Part shown: positions 52,701 to 59,312 of the stretch, piece after piece | How positions within the stretch are numbered: position 1 is the first letter of the stretch | How the letters are laid out: each line of letters starts with the position of its first letter | Source: Methanoregula sp. UBA64 | GTDB taxonomy: Archaea > Halobacteriota > Methanomicrobia > Methanomicrobiales > Methanospirillaceae | Direction of reading: 5' to 3' | Assembly: GCF_002502735.1 (NCBI RefSeq) | Contig: NZ_DAQC01000001.1 | Coordinates: 179,229-243,228, forward strand | DNA length: 64,000 nucleotides | Made by a program: the position numbers and the translations under genes | The notes under the pieces: generated by a model | Database searches by the model: none | Seen by the model: only the letters and a program-made list of their open reading frames with translations | What the model was told of the DNA's origin: nothing

Positions 52701-55170
52701 CCTGCGCATTATCGGGTTCGAATATGAGCATCCGTTCGAAGGTCTTGATCGCATCGTCGTACCGCTCGCGCTGGGCAAGAGCGATACCCTTCTGGTACAG
52801 GGCCTTCGGGTTGTCGGGCTCGATCTCCAGCGCCTGGTCGTACGAGATGACCGCTTCGAGCTGTTTTCCAAGACGGGAAAGGGCATTGCCTTTCTCGTAG
52901 AATGCCCGGGCGCACCGGCGGTTGAGTTCGAGAACCTTCTCAAACGACCTGACCGCTTCCTCGAACCGCGAGAGCTCGGAGAGCGAGACCCCCTTATAGA
53001 ACCATGCCCAGACATCCTTCGGGGCATCTTCGAGCGCCCGGTTAAATGCGGCAATGGCATCCTCGTACCTCCCGAGCGACACGAGCGCCATTCCTTTCCT
53101 TACGAGCGCCTCGGTACTCTTGGGATTGATGCCCAGCACTTTGTCAAACGATGCGACTGCCTCTTCGAAATTCCCGATCCGGGTGTAGCAGATGCCGTTA
53201 TACAGCCAGGCATCGGCAAACCCGGGGTTCTGCGTTACGGCCTCGCCGAATGCAGCAGTGGCCTCCTTGAACCGCCCGAGCCGGGAGAGCGAGATCCCTT
53301 TCTCAAAAAGGGCCGAGGTGTTCTGGGGCGAAAGTGCAAGCGCCGCATCGTAAGCAGCGACCGCATCGGCATACTGTTCCTGTTTGTACAGGACAAAACC
53401 CCGGTGGTACAGGGCGAGCGCGTGGGAGGGGTCGAGAGCAACGGCCTGTTCGAAAGCATGGAGCGCACTGTTGAGTTCCCCGGTCTTTTCAAGCGCAATG
53501 CCCTTGCTGTAATAGGCGGCAACGTAATCCGGGTAGATCCCGATAGCCTGTTCGAACGCCTCGATTGCCGGCTGGTACCGGTCTTCCTTTAACAGCACGG
53601 ATCCCTTGTCGTAATACACCTGCGCGTTGTCGGGCTTGAGCGCGATACTCTTGCTGAACGCTTCGAGCGCCTCGTCGTAGCGGGATACCTTTGCAAGGAG
53701 CTGGCCTTTCTGGTGGTAGGCCTGTGCGTTCCCCGGGTTCTCGCTGAGCGTCCGGTCGAATTCCTGGATCGCATCCTCGTTCTTTCCCAGTTTTGCCAGG
53801 GCAAAACCCTTCTGGTACACGGCATCGGCATAGTCCGGCCGGATATGGAGCGCCCGGTCGAATGCGGACACGGCATCGTTGAACCTGCCGAGGCTCGCAC
53901 AGGAAAGCCCGATCTGGTATGCAGCCGAAGCACAGCCGGGGTCGATCTCCAGCGTCTGTAAAAATGCCTCGATCGCCTCTTCCTGCCGCCCGAGCCGGGA
54001 CAATGCAATACCTTTGTAATACGTGGCTCCTGCGTGGCTGTCATCCCCGGCAAGGATCCGGTCGAAGGCTTCGAGCGCGTCTTCGTACCGGCTTAAGGAT
54101 ATACTGGAGACTGCACGCCCGTACAGCGCATCGGTATTTTCCGGTTCGGCTGCGATCACCCGGTTGAAATCCGCTGCCGCTTCCCGGAACCGTTCCTGGT
54201 GCTGGTAGGCTTTTCCCCGGATAAAATAGACCCGGATATTCGAGGGGTCGATCTCGGCAGCCTTGTCAAGGGCATATGCCGCATCTTCGTACCGTTCCAG
54301 CTCGAAGAGCGAGAATCCCTTGTACTGCCATGCGTCTGCCGCAAGGGGGTTTAAGGCAATGGCCCGGTCGAGCGAGGTTACGGCATCGGCAAAGTTCCCG
54401 TCCCGGTACTGGGCGATGCCTTTTATGACCCAGATATCGGCATGGTCCGGCTCTGCGTCGAGGAAATGCTGTGCGGCATCGGCGGCTTCGGGATATCGCT
54501 CAAGTTTTGCCAAAATAAAGGTCCGGTAATACCAGATCCATGCATCCGAGGGGTCGAGGGAATATGCCTTTTCAAATGCGCCGAGGGCATCGTCGTACCT
54601 GCCGAGCTCGTAGAGGGAGATCCCCATGTTATAGTAGGCTTTCGAATAATCGGGGACAAGCTCGACTGCCGTATCATAGGCCCGGATGGCATCCTCGTGG
54701 CGGCCGAGGTCCGCAAAGGCGATTCCCTTGTTATAGTAGACCTTTGCATGGGAGGGATCGATGGCGAGCGCATGATCGTAAGCCGAGATGGCGTCCTGGA
54801 ACCTCCCCAGTTCGTAGAAGGATATCCCCTTGAGGATCCAGGCTTCGGCATTGTCGTACTTGAGCGCAATCAGCCGGTCGCAGGTCTCAAGGGCTTCCTT
54901 GTTCTTTCCCATCTGGGCGAGGGTTGCGGCCTTGTTGTACCATGCATTGATATCGGTGGGGTCGAGCGCCAGGGCATTGTCGTAGGACTCAACGGCAGCC
55001 TCGTACTTGCCGAGATCGTACTGGGCGATACCCTTGAAGTAATGCGCTTTGGGCAGTCTCGGGAAAAGGGTGAGTGCCCGGTCGAACATGACCACGGCTT
55101 CCTGGTACCTGCCGAGATCGTAGAGTTCGATGCCCTGCCGCATCAGCGCTTCAGCATCACTCCTGCTCAT
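43747..55170 (-). CDS. Giant cytoplasmic TPR protein, about 112 consecutive repeats
   Basis: A single 11,424-base frame encodes 3,807 residues. From MSRSDAEALMRQGIELYDLG to the end (EEAKICYEKAQ) it is built only of canonical 34-residue TPR units with the pattern W-x2-KG-x2-L-x2-L-G-R-Y-x2-A-x3-F-D-x-A-L-x-L-D-P. 3,807 divided by 34 is 112, so there is essentially no room for another domain. No signal peptide or membrane span is seen. TPR solenoids turn about every 7-8 repeats, so the protein could form a superhelix of roughly 14-16 turns: a scaffold for many partners. The units vary in sequence, which argues for selection and against recent expansion. A caspase-like protease gene lies upstream on the same strand. 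Confidence 0.93.
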   Translation of the reverse strand: MSRSDAEALMRQGIELYDLGRYQEAVVMFDRALTLFPRLPKAHYFKGIAQYDLGKYEAAVESYDNALALDPTDINAWYNKAATLAQMGKNKEALETCDRLIALKYDNAEAWILKGISFYELGRFQDAISAYDHALAIDPSHAKVYYNKGIAFADLGRHEDAIRAYDTAVELVPDYSKAYYNMGISLYELGRYDDALGAFEKAYSLDPSDAWIWYYRTFILAKLERYPEAADAAQHFLDAEPDHADIWVIKGIAQYRDGNFADAVTSLDRAIALNPLAADAWQYKGFSLFELERYEDAAYALDKAAEIDPSNIRVYFIRGKAYQHQERFREAAADFNRVIAAEPENTDALYGRAVSSISLSRYEDALEAFDRILAGDDSHAGATYYKGIALSRLGRQEEAIEAFLQTLEIDPGCASAAYQIGLSCASLGRFNDAVSAFDRALHIRPDYADAVYQKGFALAKLGKNEDAIQEFDRTLSENPGNAQAYHQKGQLLAKVSRYDEALEAFSKSIALKPDNAQVYYDKGSVLLKEDRYQPAIEAFEQAIGIYPDYVAAYYSKGIALEKTGELNSALHAFEQAVALDPSHALALYHRGFVLYKQEQYADAVAAYDAALALSPQNTSALFEKGISLSRLGRFKEATAAFGEAVTQNPGFADAWLYNGICYTRIGNFEEAVASFDKVLGINPKSTEALVRKGMALVSLGRYEDAIAAFNRALEDAPKDVWAWFYKGVSLSELSRFEEAVRSFEKVLELNRRCARAFYEKGNALSRLGKQLEAVISYDQALEIEPDNPKALYQKGIALAQRERYDDAIKTFERMLIFEPDNAQALYYLGIAYAGKERYEDAVRVFEHSLELDLANPLTLHYLGISLLQRERYDDAIRAFLGALERDKSNAATYYYLGVSYVHAGKYEDALAVLATAVSMNAALTEAYTYQGIALARLKRHEEAVAALNRSLAANPSQMEALVCRGSSLMILQRYAEAAETFDRILSLNPNLVDTWMQKGMALDKLSKKQDALAAYTKVLEINPENPEAWIKKGVIQTDLGKIADAVAAFNKALEINPALGNIWMRKGDALNTLGRSEEAAHAYAQSLKLNPEQETGWIKEGRTLFDLGRYEDAIEAFDNAITINQRSTEAFLYKGLSLEKLSRVEEAIQVFEVLLEIDANNSEGQYHMGLVLANSGRQKEALASFEAAIRIRENYAPAWYNKGKMLLDLSKYQDALVAFDKALELEPGYTEVFYYKGFALQKIGRYQEAIEAFEKNLEKDTSNSPGYYFKGIALSKLGRYQDALEAFDRALVYDPENALVYFQKGRAFDGLNRYQEAVTAFEKTLSLKPKYSEARMRKGISLYNMGKFSEALKDFNRTLSENSHNFHAWYQKGRALFDLGSYADAIESYDHALDIDSAYPEAHSHKGLALYELGRFEEAIASFDQALKGDPHLDGALYHRGAALLKLERYREAILSFDQALALTPKYAPAHHLKGVALAAQGLYQDSIDAYERALECDPKSAESALNKAISLHSLGQDDEAVKAAEKALEIRPEFAEAWYYKGISLSALGRFAEAVPAFTRSLELDPTNAHAYFDRGFGQIELAHYEDAVESFDHVLSQLADYPPAYFNKGRALALMGKNEEAVATFDQALAITPNDIAALSARARALAALKRFKEAAAAFEAACKADPKAADNFYELGLAYVELNKDEKALGAFAKTVKLAPENTDALEQAGFALARLGKYDEALGIFDQCIAKGRATARIYYEKGCAFFALGKFEEAIAALDSAVGIDSSHTGALVKKGQALYELGKYDEAVELFDRVTALDPENAVAHFTRGSALTKLSRFEDAIIALDRALEFDGNNGKSFACKGYALYRLGRFKEAAESFGKAQKRQGKDPFTLLYRGKSLLHNEAWEEGIAAFDKLIGLDSKNAAAWYYKGLAYTRMGLHGEALESFDQALAADELCAVAWYQKGLVLFDQEHYGDALPCFERALEIRPDVQDYAFRKALSLFMLGQFTDAIVFFDQALAHGPATSAILYYRGRSCMEIQKYPEALETLNSAISLDPENSFIWLAKGEALFHQNDGTAAVAAFDQALALDPKSVEAAFYKGESLALTGSDEDAVHAYDQVLGLDPSYPDAAYKKGLALSRLKKYTEAVAAFDQEIQYVTDHARAYYQRGLALSALGSYEKAIRSFKKALEHDPSLQDALFQSGLAYANMSRYVQALAAFDKLLEVSPQNAGALYHKGRMLAKLQRADEALAVLDASLDLENNVSDVWILKGSVLLDLDRQEEALAAFDRALALTPENTDAWYRKGLSLAGLHRYSEALHCFDRVLSDDPDNALALFKKGSAHLSGGDLKSAIDALTRALELKPDNANGWYDKAVALAGMGRYEEAIPSFDRALKLNTKYTSAYFDKGIALTKLGRDKQAIESFEMASAIDPDFSIAYYEKGLAYFRLKKNKDAIAAFDAAIAIDTSSAPVFLNKGRALANLKKYAEAVNAFDAAIRLDPKGYDAWFAKGTALGRLEQYGDAVTAFDHALAIDAGPYAPYHEKGVALARLGRYAEAIDAFSQGIERDGTKPETHYEKGRALLELGENEKAAEEFRRVLELDATFGDAAYYLGIPLERLGRYAEAIATFDRMIAKKPDHFDAWFHRGLASVRLKKDDEAVQAFEKARQIEPHDIDLLFSEGEACYRLDQYDEAVHLFDIALGKEPGNGEILFAKGKALASLNRHEEAQEVLRMAFTQLSDNYEPAYLRARSLVALGRFEDADMAFDAALALNPRDPEIWGGKGAALMHTGHYDGAIGAYDHLIALKPDDPTGPMEKGRALAAVKKYTDAIASFDRVLELVPSDPEASLERARALYALKRYDEALAALEITLSASPKDTDALYFRAASLSALGEDTEAAAAYERLLVYLPDDADAWYEQGCVLLRLRHYDDAIAAFDRTLVISPQHFDAQVQKARALDQLQRYSEAVASYNEALAIRPADAKTLYYKGVALARTGAAEDAVKAFDAALESDPVFADALFEKGKALSALGMFREAVKTFDKTLLISKNYAGVYFHKGKALAELGRHDDAIVAFDKEIDLDAGNFEAFYNKGLSLAATGRLDNAIEAFDRVIQLTPGSVSVWLHRGMVFFDLGKYTDALESYDKTLEIDPDNSEAWYLRGRALLALKKYDDAVGAFDKALDANAEATEAYYYKGRALFELGQYDDAVLAYDSAIRRKPRHDEALYHKGLALLKISRAEDAIPSFDLALKIRPNFAYLWTGKGMALATLDRHKDAITCFTKAIALDKKDAQTYYEYGLSLSALGRYQEAIKNFDAALVQRPKCAPAFYAKGRALCGIAMYPEAITAFDRALTEKGDFAEAWLHKGIAEANLDRYDEAVDCYNHALAISPSYAPALLNLGRSLIHLERIDEANEALDKVITLLPESAEAYYYRGLALFKRDQNEAALDAFNHALSINRQYAQAHYYKGVTLSRSRQYEEAIASLEAALKIKSDYPDAFYEKGTAYLHLEKYKEAIAAFDQALVANPGYAGAIFKKGRAYLALRNPDGAIRAFDRALELDPSCYQAHYWKAKTLYDEGSFDAAITEYDRAIGIQPGRAEIYRERGLAYAAVEQYRDAIKSYDRALELDPLNGETFAHKGASLAELGMYRDALEAFDKALEHDAGLAVAWFGKGNALYDIGKFAEARDAYDEGLRIDPENAVGWTRRGMSIAGLNDHRAAIESYDRALAIDPSFSIAYFTKGSALEALGQYEEAAESYHAMISLQPEFVDAWIHQGRALQELEKYQEALTSFKRAIEIDPSRKEVWNDIGATLEKLGKQEEAKICYEKAQ

Positions 55171-55226
55171 GGATAGTTATCGCTCCCTCGTTATCATGAA
55201 TTTTCATCCGGCCCCTGACGACAATG

Positions 55227-55254
55227 TATATGCGTTTTGAAAACGCGGCATATA
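55227..55254 (-). promoter_or_regulatory. Palindrome at the expected transcription start of the giant TPR gene
   Basis: The 28-base sequence starts TATATGCGTTTT and ends with its near-complement (AAAACGC, two extra G, CATATA). It lies 56 bases upstream of the TPR start codon and 10 bases downstream of a TATA box, so it would cover the transcription start or form a leader hairpin. Confidence 0.55.
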
Positions 55255-55264
55255 CTCTTTCCGG

Positions 55265-55273
55265 TATATATAT
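55265..55273 (-). promoter_or_regulatory. TATA box of the giant TPR gene
   Basis: Minus-strand ATATATATA, about 95 bases upstream of the ATG at 55170. It is the best TATA match in the 548-base gap. Confidence 0.5.
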
Positions 55274-55275
55274 GT

Positions 55276-55718
55276 ACACCACTATTTATGAATGCTATTT
55301 TTATGGACCGGTAGTTTGGCAGTAGATCGAAAATATATGTGTCGGATTATCCTGCAGTTTGCGGAGTTCTTTTCTTTTGCCTGCCCGTTTTCCGGGCCTT
55401 CAGGTTTTCTGCCCGGTAGGGTCACGGCCCGGTCCGCCCGGCTTTTTGATCGGATCCTGCGAAAACCGGTTGTCAGTTGTACATCTGATAATCAGATGTA
55501 CATTTGATAATCAATTGTTCATCTGACAAAAGTTCACCAGCTCACGCCGGACGATCTCAGGGGAGGGGGTGGGGGTACCCCCGTAAAAAAAAGCCGGCCC
55601 ACCAGTTTTTTTTCATGGGGGGAGGGTGCCCCCCACCCCCCCAGCTCGTTTTTCTTGTGCGGGTCCAGGTGCACCGGAACCTGCGGGTTATGCCCGGTTC
55701 GCATTGCTGCGGGCCGGC
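55276..55718. other. Intergenic region with operator-like and G/C palindromic repeats
   Basis: No gene is supported. Contents: a 19-base tandem array at 55479-55535, a G5-TA-C5 palindrome at 55571-55582 of the same kind as those at 3.3-3.5 kb, and another G/C hairpin near 55617-55640. Confidence 0.55.
55479..55535. repeat. 19-base tandem repeats, first unit within a perfect palindrome
   Basis: Units start at 55479, 55498 and 55517: GTACATCTGATAATCAGAT, GTACATTTGATAATCAATT and a diverged third copy starting GTTCATCTGAC. The first unit plus the next bases form ACATCTGAT-A-ATCAGATGT, with perfect 9-base arms. Regular spacing suggests a repressor or activator array. Confidence 0.6.
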
Positions 55719-56429
55719 TTATTTTTTGATCCAGCCCAGTTTTTCCATAATGTACCGGGTCTCCTCCTGCGCCTCGCACCCGGGCAGGCGCGGCTGGATT
55801 ACAATGGTCACGGCGTCCTTAAGGGCGATACCCGGCCTGCCTTTCCGGCCCTTGCACAGGATATAATCGCCATTGAAACGGCCAAGCGCCTTGACAAAGG
55901 CATTGACAATCTTCTCCCGGTTACGGAGATCGCTTTTTTTCAGTTTCATAAGGTGTTCAAAGAGCGAGAGATCGATGAGTGTCGAGGCCATCCACCCGAT
56001 CTCGCAGGTGTACCCGAAGATCCACGCAATCCGGGAATTTTTGGTAGTTGAGATGAAATCCCCGATATTATTCCCGATGCTGCACGAGCCGATGACCACC
56101 CCTTCGATATTGGAGTAGTTTGCCGCGGTCCGCACGGCCTTGAACATCGCGGGGATCTTCATGCCGGTCTTTGCCTTGAGCCCGCCGATCCGTTTGCCGG
56201 TCCCGTGCGCGGCGACATAGAGGAACAGCCGATCCTCGCGGGTGTTGGTGAGGTCGTCGGAGAGCGCCCGCTTAAAGCCGTTCTTTTCATAGAAGTTCGT
56301 ATAGTAGATATTGAAGTCGCCCCGGTAACTCTCAAGCCCTTCCAGAAACGAGAGTACCGAGGGGCGCTTGGGTTTCTGTTCGGGTGTCCACCACAATCCT
56401 TCAATTACCAGCAATGCGGTACTGCTCAA
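55719..56429 (-). CDS. Caspase/CHAT-like cysteine peptidase
   Basis: This 236-residue soluble protein has FLYVAAHGTGKRIGG (catalytic His about 75), which ends a beta strand. Then, 41 residues later, GVVIGSCSIGNNIGD holds a Cys (about 116) after a second strand. This His-Gly and x-Cys-x layout is that of clan CD peptidases (caspases, CHAT). The C-terminal part has FGYTCEIGWMASTLIDLSLF. It has no fused repeats. A TTG start at 56429 is preferred because GGAGGAG lies before it; a GTG 15 bases upstream is also open. It lies on the same strand and upstream of the giant TPR gene. The peptidase call is motif-based, from memory. Confidence 0.6.
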   Translation of the reverse strand: MSSTALLVIEGLWWTPEQKPKRPSVLSFLEGLESYRGDFNIYYTNFYEKNGFKRALSDDLTNTREDRLFLYVAAHGTGKRIGGLKAKTGMKIPAMFKAVRTAANYSNIEGVVIGSCSIGNNIGDFISTTKNSRIAWIFGYTCEIGWMASTLIDLSLFEHLMKLKKSDLRNREKIVNAFVKALGRFNGDYILCKGRKGRPGIALKDAVTIVIQPRLPGCEAQEETRYIMEKLGWIKK

Positions 56430-56431
56430 CG

Positions 56432-56590
56432 CTATCTCCTCCACGGTTTGTCAGGATTTCCGGTGCTGTCCCGGCAACCTGCATCTTGTATGATTGCGGG
56501 GATATTGTCTTGAACATACTTCAAGCCTGCCATAAGTCCATTCCCGTAAACCCCTGCCACGCCGTTGTTCGTTAACGACAGGAGCAGCAT
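56432..56590 (-). CDS. Possible 52-residue protein coupled to the peptidase
   Basis: The frame starts MLLLSLTNNGVAGVYGNGLM and ends DSTGNPDKPWRR, with TAG at 56434-56432. That stop lies 2 bases before the TTG start of the peptidase gene, and the peptidase ribosome site is inside its last codons, which is the pattern of translational coupling. The AT-rich sequence just upstream (GATAATAAAATG) could mean a leaderless start. It has no recognised domain. It could be a regulator or substrate of the peptidase, or simply a chance frame. Confidence 0.4.
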   Translation of the reverse strand: MLLLSLTNNGVAGVYGNGLMAGLKYVQDNIPAIIQDAGCRDSTGNPDKPWRR

Positions 56591-56645
56591 TTTATTATCC
56601 AAAAAACGAGGCTTTATGGGAACACAACCGTGGGGGACAATCGCT

Positions 56646-57014
56646 ATGGCAGAAGATAATTTGCCGCCGGATGCCGGTGCGTCACCGGATTCGTTGTGCA
56701 ATCCTGCGGAAGAACCGCCAATCCGCCCGGGAGAATCAGGGAGTACCTGCACAGAACCCGATCCTTTCAGGCTGACCCTGGAGCAGGTCGTAGAGATGAC
56801 CGGAGAGTTCGAGCATCTCAACGAGCTGGTGCTCCTCCGGCTGGAACGATCCGGCGGTTTTACCGGTACAGAGGCCTATTTTAAGACCGTACACCCGCTC
56901 CTCGATATGCTGGAGATCGAGATCCGGGTAAAATGCACCTGTGACACGACCGCCGGACAGATGAAGGGTATCGTCAGGGAATGGATCGATCGTGAAATTT
57001 CCGAACTAAAATAA
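56646..57014 (+). CDS. Small acidic protein of unknown function
   Basis: This 122-residue protein starts MAEDNLPPDAGASPDSLCNP, a disordered acidic and proline-rich first half. The second half is a compact alpha-beta domain: LEQVVEMTGEFEHLNELVLL, then TVHPLLDMLEIEIRVKCTCD and a terminal EWIDREISELK helix. In-frame starts exist upstream (ATG 56616 and 56565), so the exact start is uncertain. It is divergent from the peptidase genes with only about 55 bases between them. It may share a control region with them. Confidence 0.6.
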   Translation: MAEDNLPPDAGASPDSLCNPAEEPPIRPGESGSTCTEPDPFRLTLEQVVEMTGEFEHLNELVLLRLERSGGFTGTEAYFKTVHPLLDMLEIEIRVKCTCDTTAGQMKGIVREWIDREISELK

Positions 57015-57095
57015 CGAATCAGGCCCGTAGTGTGCAAAAATTCCGATCCGGCAGAGTTTCACCTTTTCGCCGGATAGGAAAAAAGGCTTTTTTGG

Positions 57096-58301
57096 TTATA
57101 TCAGGCCGGTTGCCCAGACCCACATGTTGTGGACACCGGTCGAGATTACAACCACCGGGTCGATATGGAGCAGCGGGAAGACGAAGATGAAGTACAGGAC
57201 CGTCCCGAGCAGGCTCCCGAGGTTGGCAAGGGCTGCCACGAGTACCACCTTGAAGAGCGGGATGCGTGCCATCTCGCCGATCGATTCTGCTTCGTAGATC
57301 TTCCGGAAATCCGAGACCGGCGGTTTTCTTACCCGGGCTTCCACATATGCCGCTATCCAGCCTGCATGGAGCATGGGGTTTAACGCGGTCATCCATGAGA
57401 CCCCGAAACAGGTCAGGGCCGAGTACGGGTGGCCTCCCGCGATCAACGTAACCGTTGCGGAAAGCACCCCGTGGATCAGGATCCAGAAGAGGAGGGCATA
57501 GAGGAGCACGGTCCAGCCGACACCAGAGAATGCTATTGCTGCAAACAGGAATGCAAAGAGCCCGGTGACCGCAAACCCGAAGACCTTCCCCCACGGGAAC
57601 GATTTTGGCTCGCGGTTGAGGGTGTCGAACGGCGGGAGAGTTGTCGGGTTCTCCACATATCCGGTAATTCCCTGGCGGTGACCCGCGCCGACAACCGCAA
57701 GGATCCGGCTCTCGGGGCGCTGGACTTTTAAGAGAATGAGCTGGTGGGCGATAAAAGCGTCCCGCTCGTCGATTAAGGCCCGTGCGCCGTTAGGGGAGAA
57801 CTTGCGGAACTCTTCCATAACCGCATCGATCACGTTCTGTTCCTTGAGGGACTCGATGTCGAGCTCTTCGCCTTTGCTCACCTCTGCAATGGAAAAGACG
57901 AGGGCAAAGACCATCTTGATCTTCTCGATGATGCCCATCGCTTTCCAGAACCGCAGGAGCGTAAGCCGGATGTCGCGGTCAACGAGGGCTATGGGGATGT
58001 TGCGGCTCTCGGCTTCGGCAATCGCCGCTTTCATCTCTGCGCCGGGTTCGACACCCACATCGATGCCGATCTTGCGCTGGAGATAGGAAAGGAGCCACTG
58101 GACAAGAAGCGAGTTGAAGTTCTTTACTTCAAGCACATCGTCGACGGTCGGGTCGCGGCCCTGTTTTTTTAACGCGGAAAACCGCCCGGGATCGAGTTCT
58201 ATGGCAACGACATCGGGTTTGAACTCCTCGATTGCCGCTTTGACCTCATCGACACTCTTCTGGGAGACGTGCGCAGTACCGACGATCTTTAGCTCAGCCA
58301 T
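57096..58301 (-). CDS. TraB/PrgY family membrane protein
   Basis: This 401-residue protein has an N-terminal soluble domain starting MAELKIVGTAHVSQKSVDEV with the family hallmark GTAHVS. It also has PDVVAIELDPGRF, EMKAAIAEAESRNIPIALVD and ILAVVGAGHRQGI, where the conserved His and acidic residues recall the ChaN/Tiki metalloprotease-like superfamily. The C-terminal half (about 235-401) has four to five membrane helices. In bacteria PrgY limits pheromone activity. Archaeal members are widespread with unknown function. It is monocistronic and converges on the small acidic protein. Confidence 0.9.
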   Translation of the reverse strand: MAELKIVGTAHVSQKSVDEVKAAIEEFKPDVVAIELDPGRFSALKKQGRDPTVDDVLEVKNFNSLLVQWLLSYLQRKIGIDVGVEPGAEMKAAIAEAESRNIPIALVDRDIRLTLLRFWKAMGIIEKIKMVFALVFSIAEVSKGEELDIESLKEQNVIDAVMEEFRKFSPNGARALIDERDAFIAHQLILLKVQRPESRILAVVGAGHRQGITGYVENPTTLPPFDTLNREPKSFPWGKVFGFAVTGLFAFLFAAIAFSGVGWTVLLYALLFWILIHGVLSATVTLIAGGHPYSALTCFGVSWMTALNPMLHAGWIAAYVEARVRKPPVSDFRKIYEAESIGEMARIPLFKVVLVAALANLGSLLGTVLYFIFVFPLLHIDPVVVISTGVHNMWVWATGLI

Positions 58302-58405
58302 CTGTCACCGTGTTTCATCAGTACTGGGTTCTTATCCTGTTTAATGGGTATGGTGGCCGGATACGGGGATCTTTCCTTAAAAAAAAAGGACCGGGCTGGC
58401 CGATT

Positions 58406-59308
58406 TTAGTTCTGTCCTTTCCCTGACTCTTCCGGTACAAGACCCGAAAATCCCGGCTCGCTGCACTGGTGGGTCCAGCCTTCGACCGGCAGCTCCTTTT
58501 TGAACCGGGGCCAGAACCGTGCGGCAAGGGCGGTGAGGATGAAGAGCCCGATGGTAACCAGGACGATTGCTCCCCCGGAGGCAATGTTGTACGAGAACGA
58601 GAGCTGGAGTCCCACGATAACCGAGACCACGGCAAAGGCAAGCGCGGCAAGGATGGTCTTTTTAAATGGCAGCCTGAGCTGGAGTGCGGCAATCGCGGGG
58701 ATCACCATGAGGCTGGAGACGAGAAGCACTCCCACAAGCCGTGTCGCCACAACTACCGTGAGGCCGACAAGGACGGTAAAGAGAATCTCGAGGGCAGTGA
58801 CCGGCATCCCGGCAACGCGGGCAAAATCCGGATCGAGCGTGATCCCGATCCACTCCTTCCAGAGCAGGACGAGGATTGCAAGGACAAGGATGCCCAGGCC
58901 CGCGGCAAGGTAGACATCGGTATCGGTGATCCCGAGGATCGTCCCGAACAGGTAGGAGAGCAGGTCGGCCGGGGCTGACTGCGCCATGCTGATGAGGACG
59001 ACCCCGATGGCAAGCCCTGCGGAGAAGAGGACGGCAATTGCAGCATCCGATGCCACCCGGAGCCGTTCGAGGATATGGATCCCAAACGATCCGGCAATAA
59101 CCGATGCGACCGCAGTATACAGGGGGTAAATCCCGGTCCAGAACCCGAGCGCGATGCCGCCGAAGGCAACGTGGCCGAGGCCGTCCGAGATGAGCGAGAG
59201 CCGGCGCAGTACGATAAAGACGCCGAGGCTCGCGCAGGTAACGGCAACGATAAGTCCTCCGATAAATGCCCTCATGCCGAATTTGAACATCAGGAATTCC
59301 AATACCAT
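58406..59308 (-). CDS. Metal ABC transporter permease (ZnuB/MntB-like, ABC-3 family)
   Basis: This 300-residue permease has about eight membrane helices. Family features include FMRAFIGGLIVAVTCASLGV-like sequence near the start, LRRLSLISDGLGHVAFGGIA (the cytoplasmic coupling loop) and SLMVIPAIAALQLRLPFKKT near residue 210. A short C-terminal tail with His and Cys (WTHQCSEPGF) could bind metal. It follows the ATPase gene by 4 bases and is the last gene of the three-gene importer operon. Confidence 0.93.
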   Translation of the reverse strand: MVLEFLMFKFGMRAFIGGLIVAVTCASLGVFIVLRRLSLISDGLGHVAFGGIALGFWTGIYPLYTAVASVIAGSFGIHILERLRVASDAAIAVLFSAGLAIGVVLISMAQSAPADLLSYLFGTILGITDTDVYLAAGLGILVLAILVLLWKEWIGITLDPDFARVAGMPVTALEILFTVLVGLTVVVATRLVGVLLVSSLMVIPAIAALQLRLPFKKTILAALAFAVVSVIVGLQLSFSYNIASGGAIVLVTIGLFILTALAARFWPRFKKELPVEGWTHQCSEPGFSGLVPEESGKGQN

Positions 59309-59312
59309 GATC

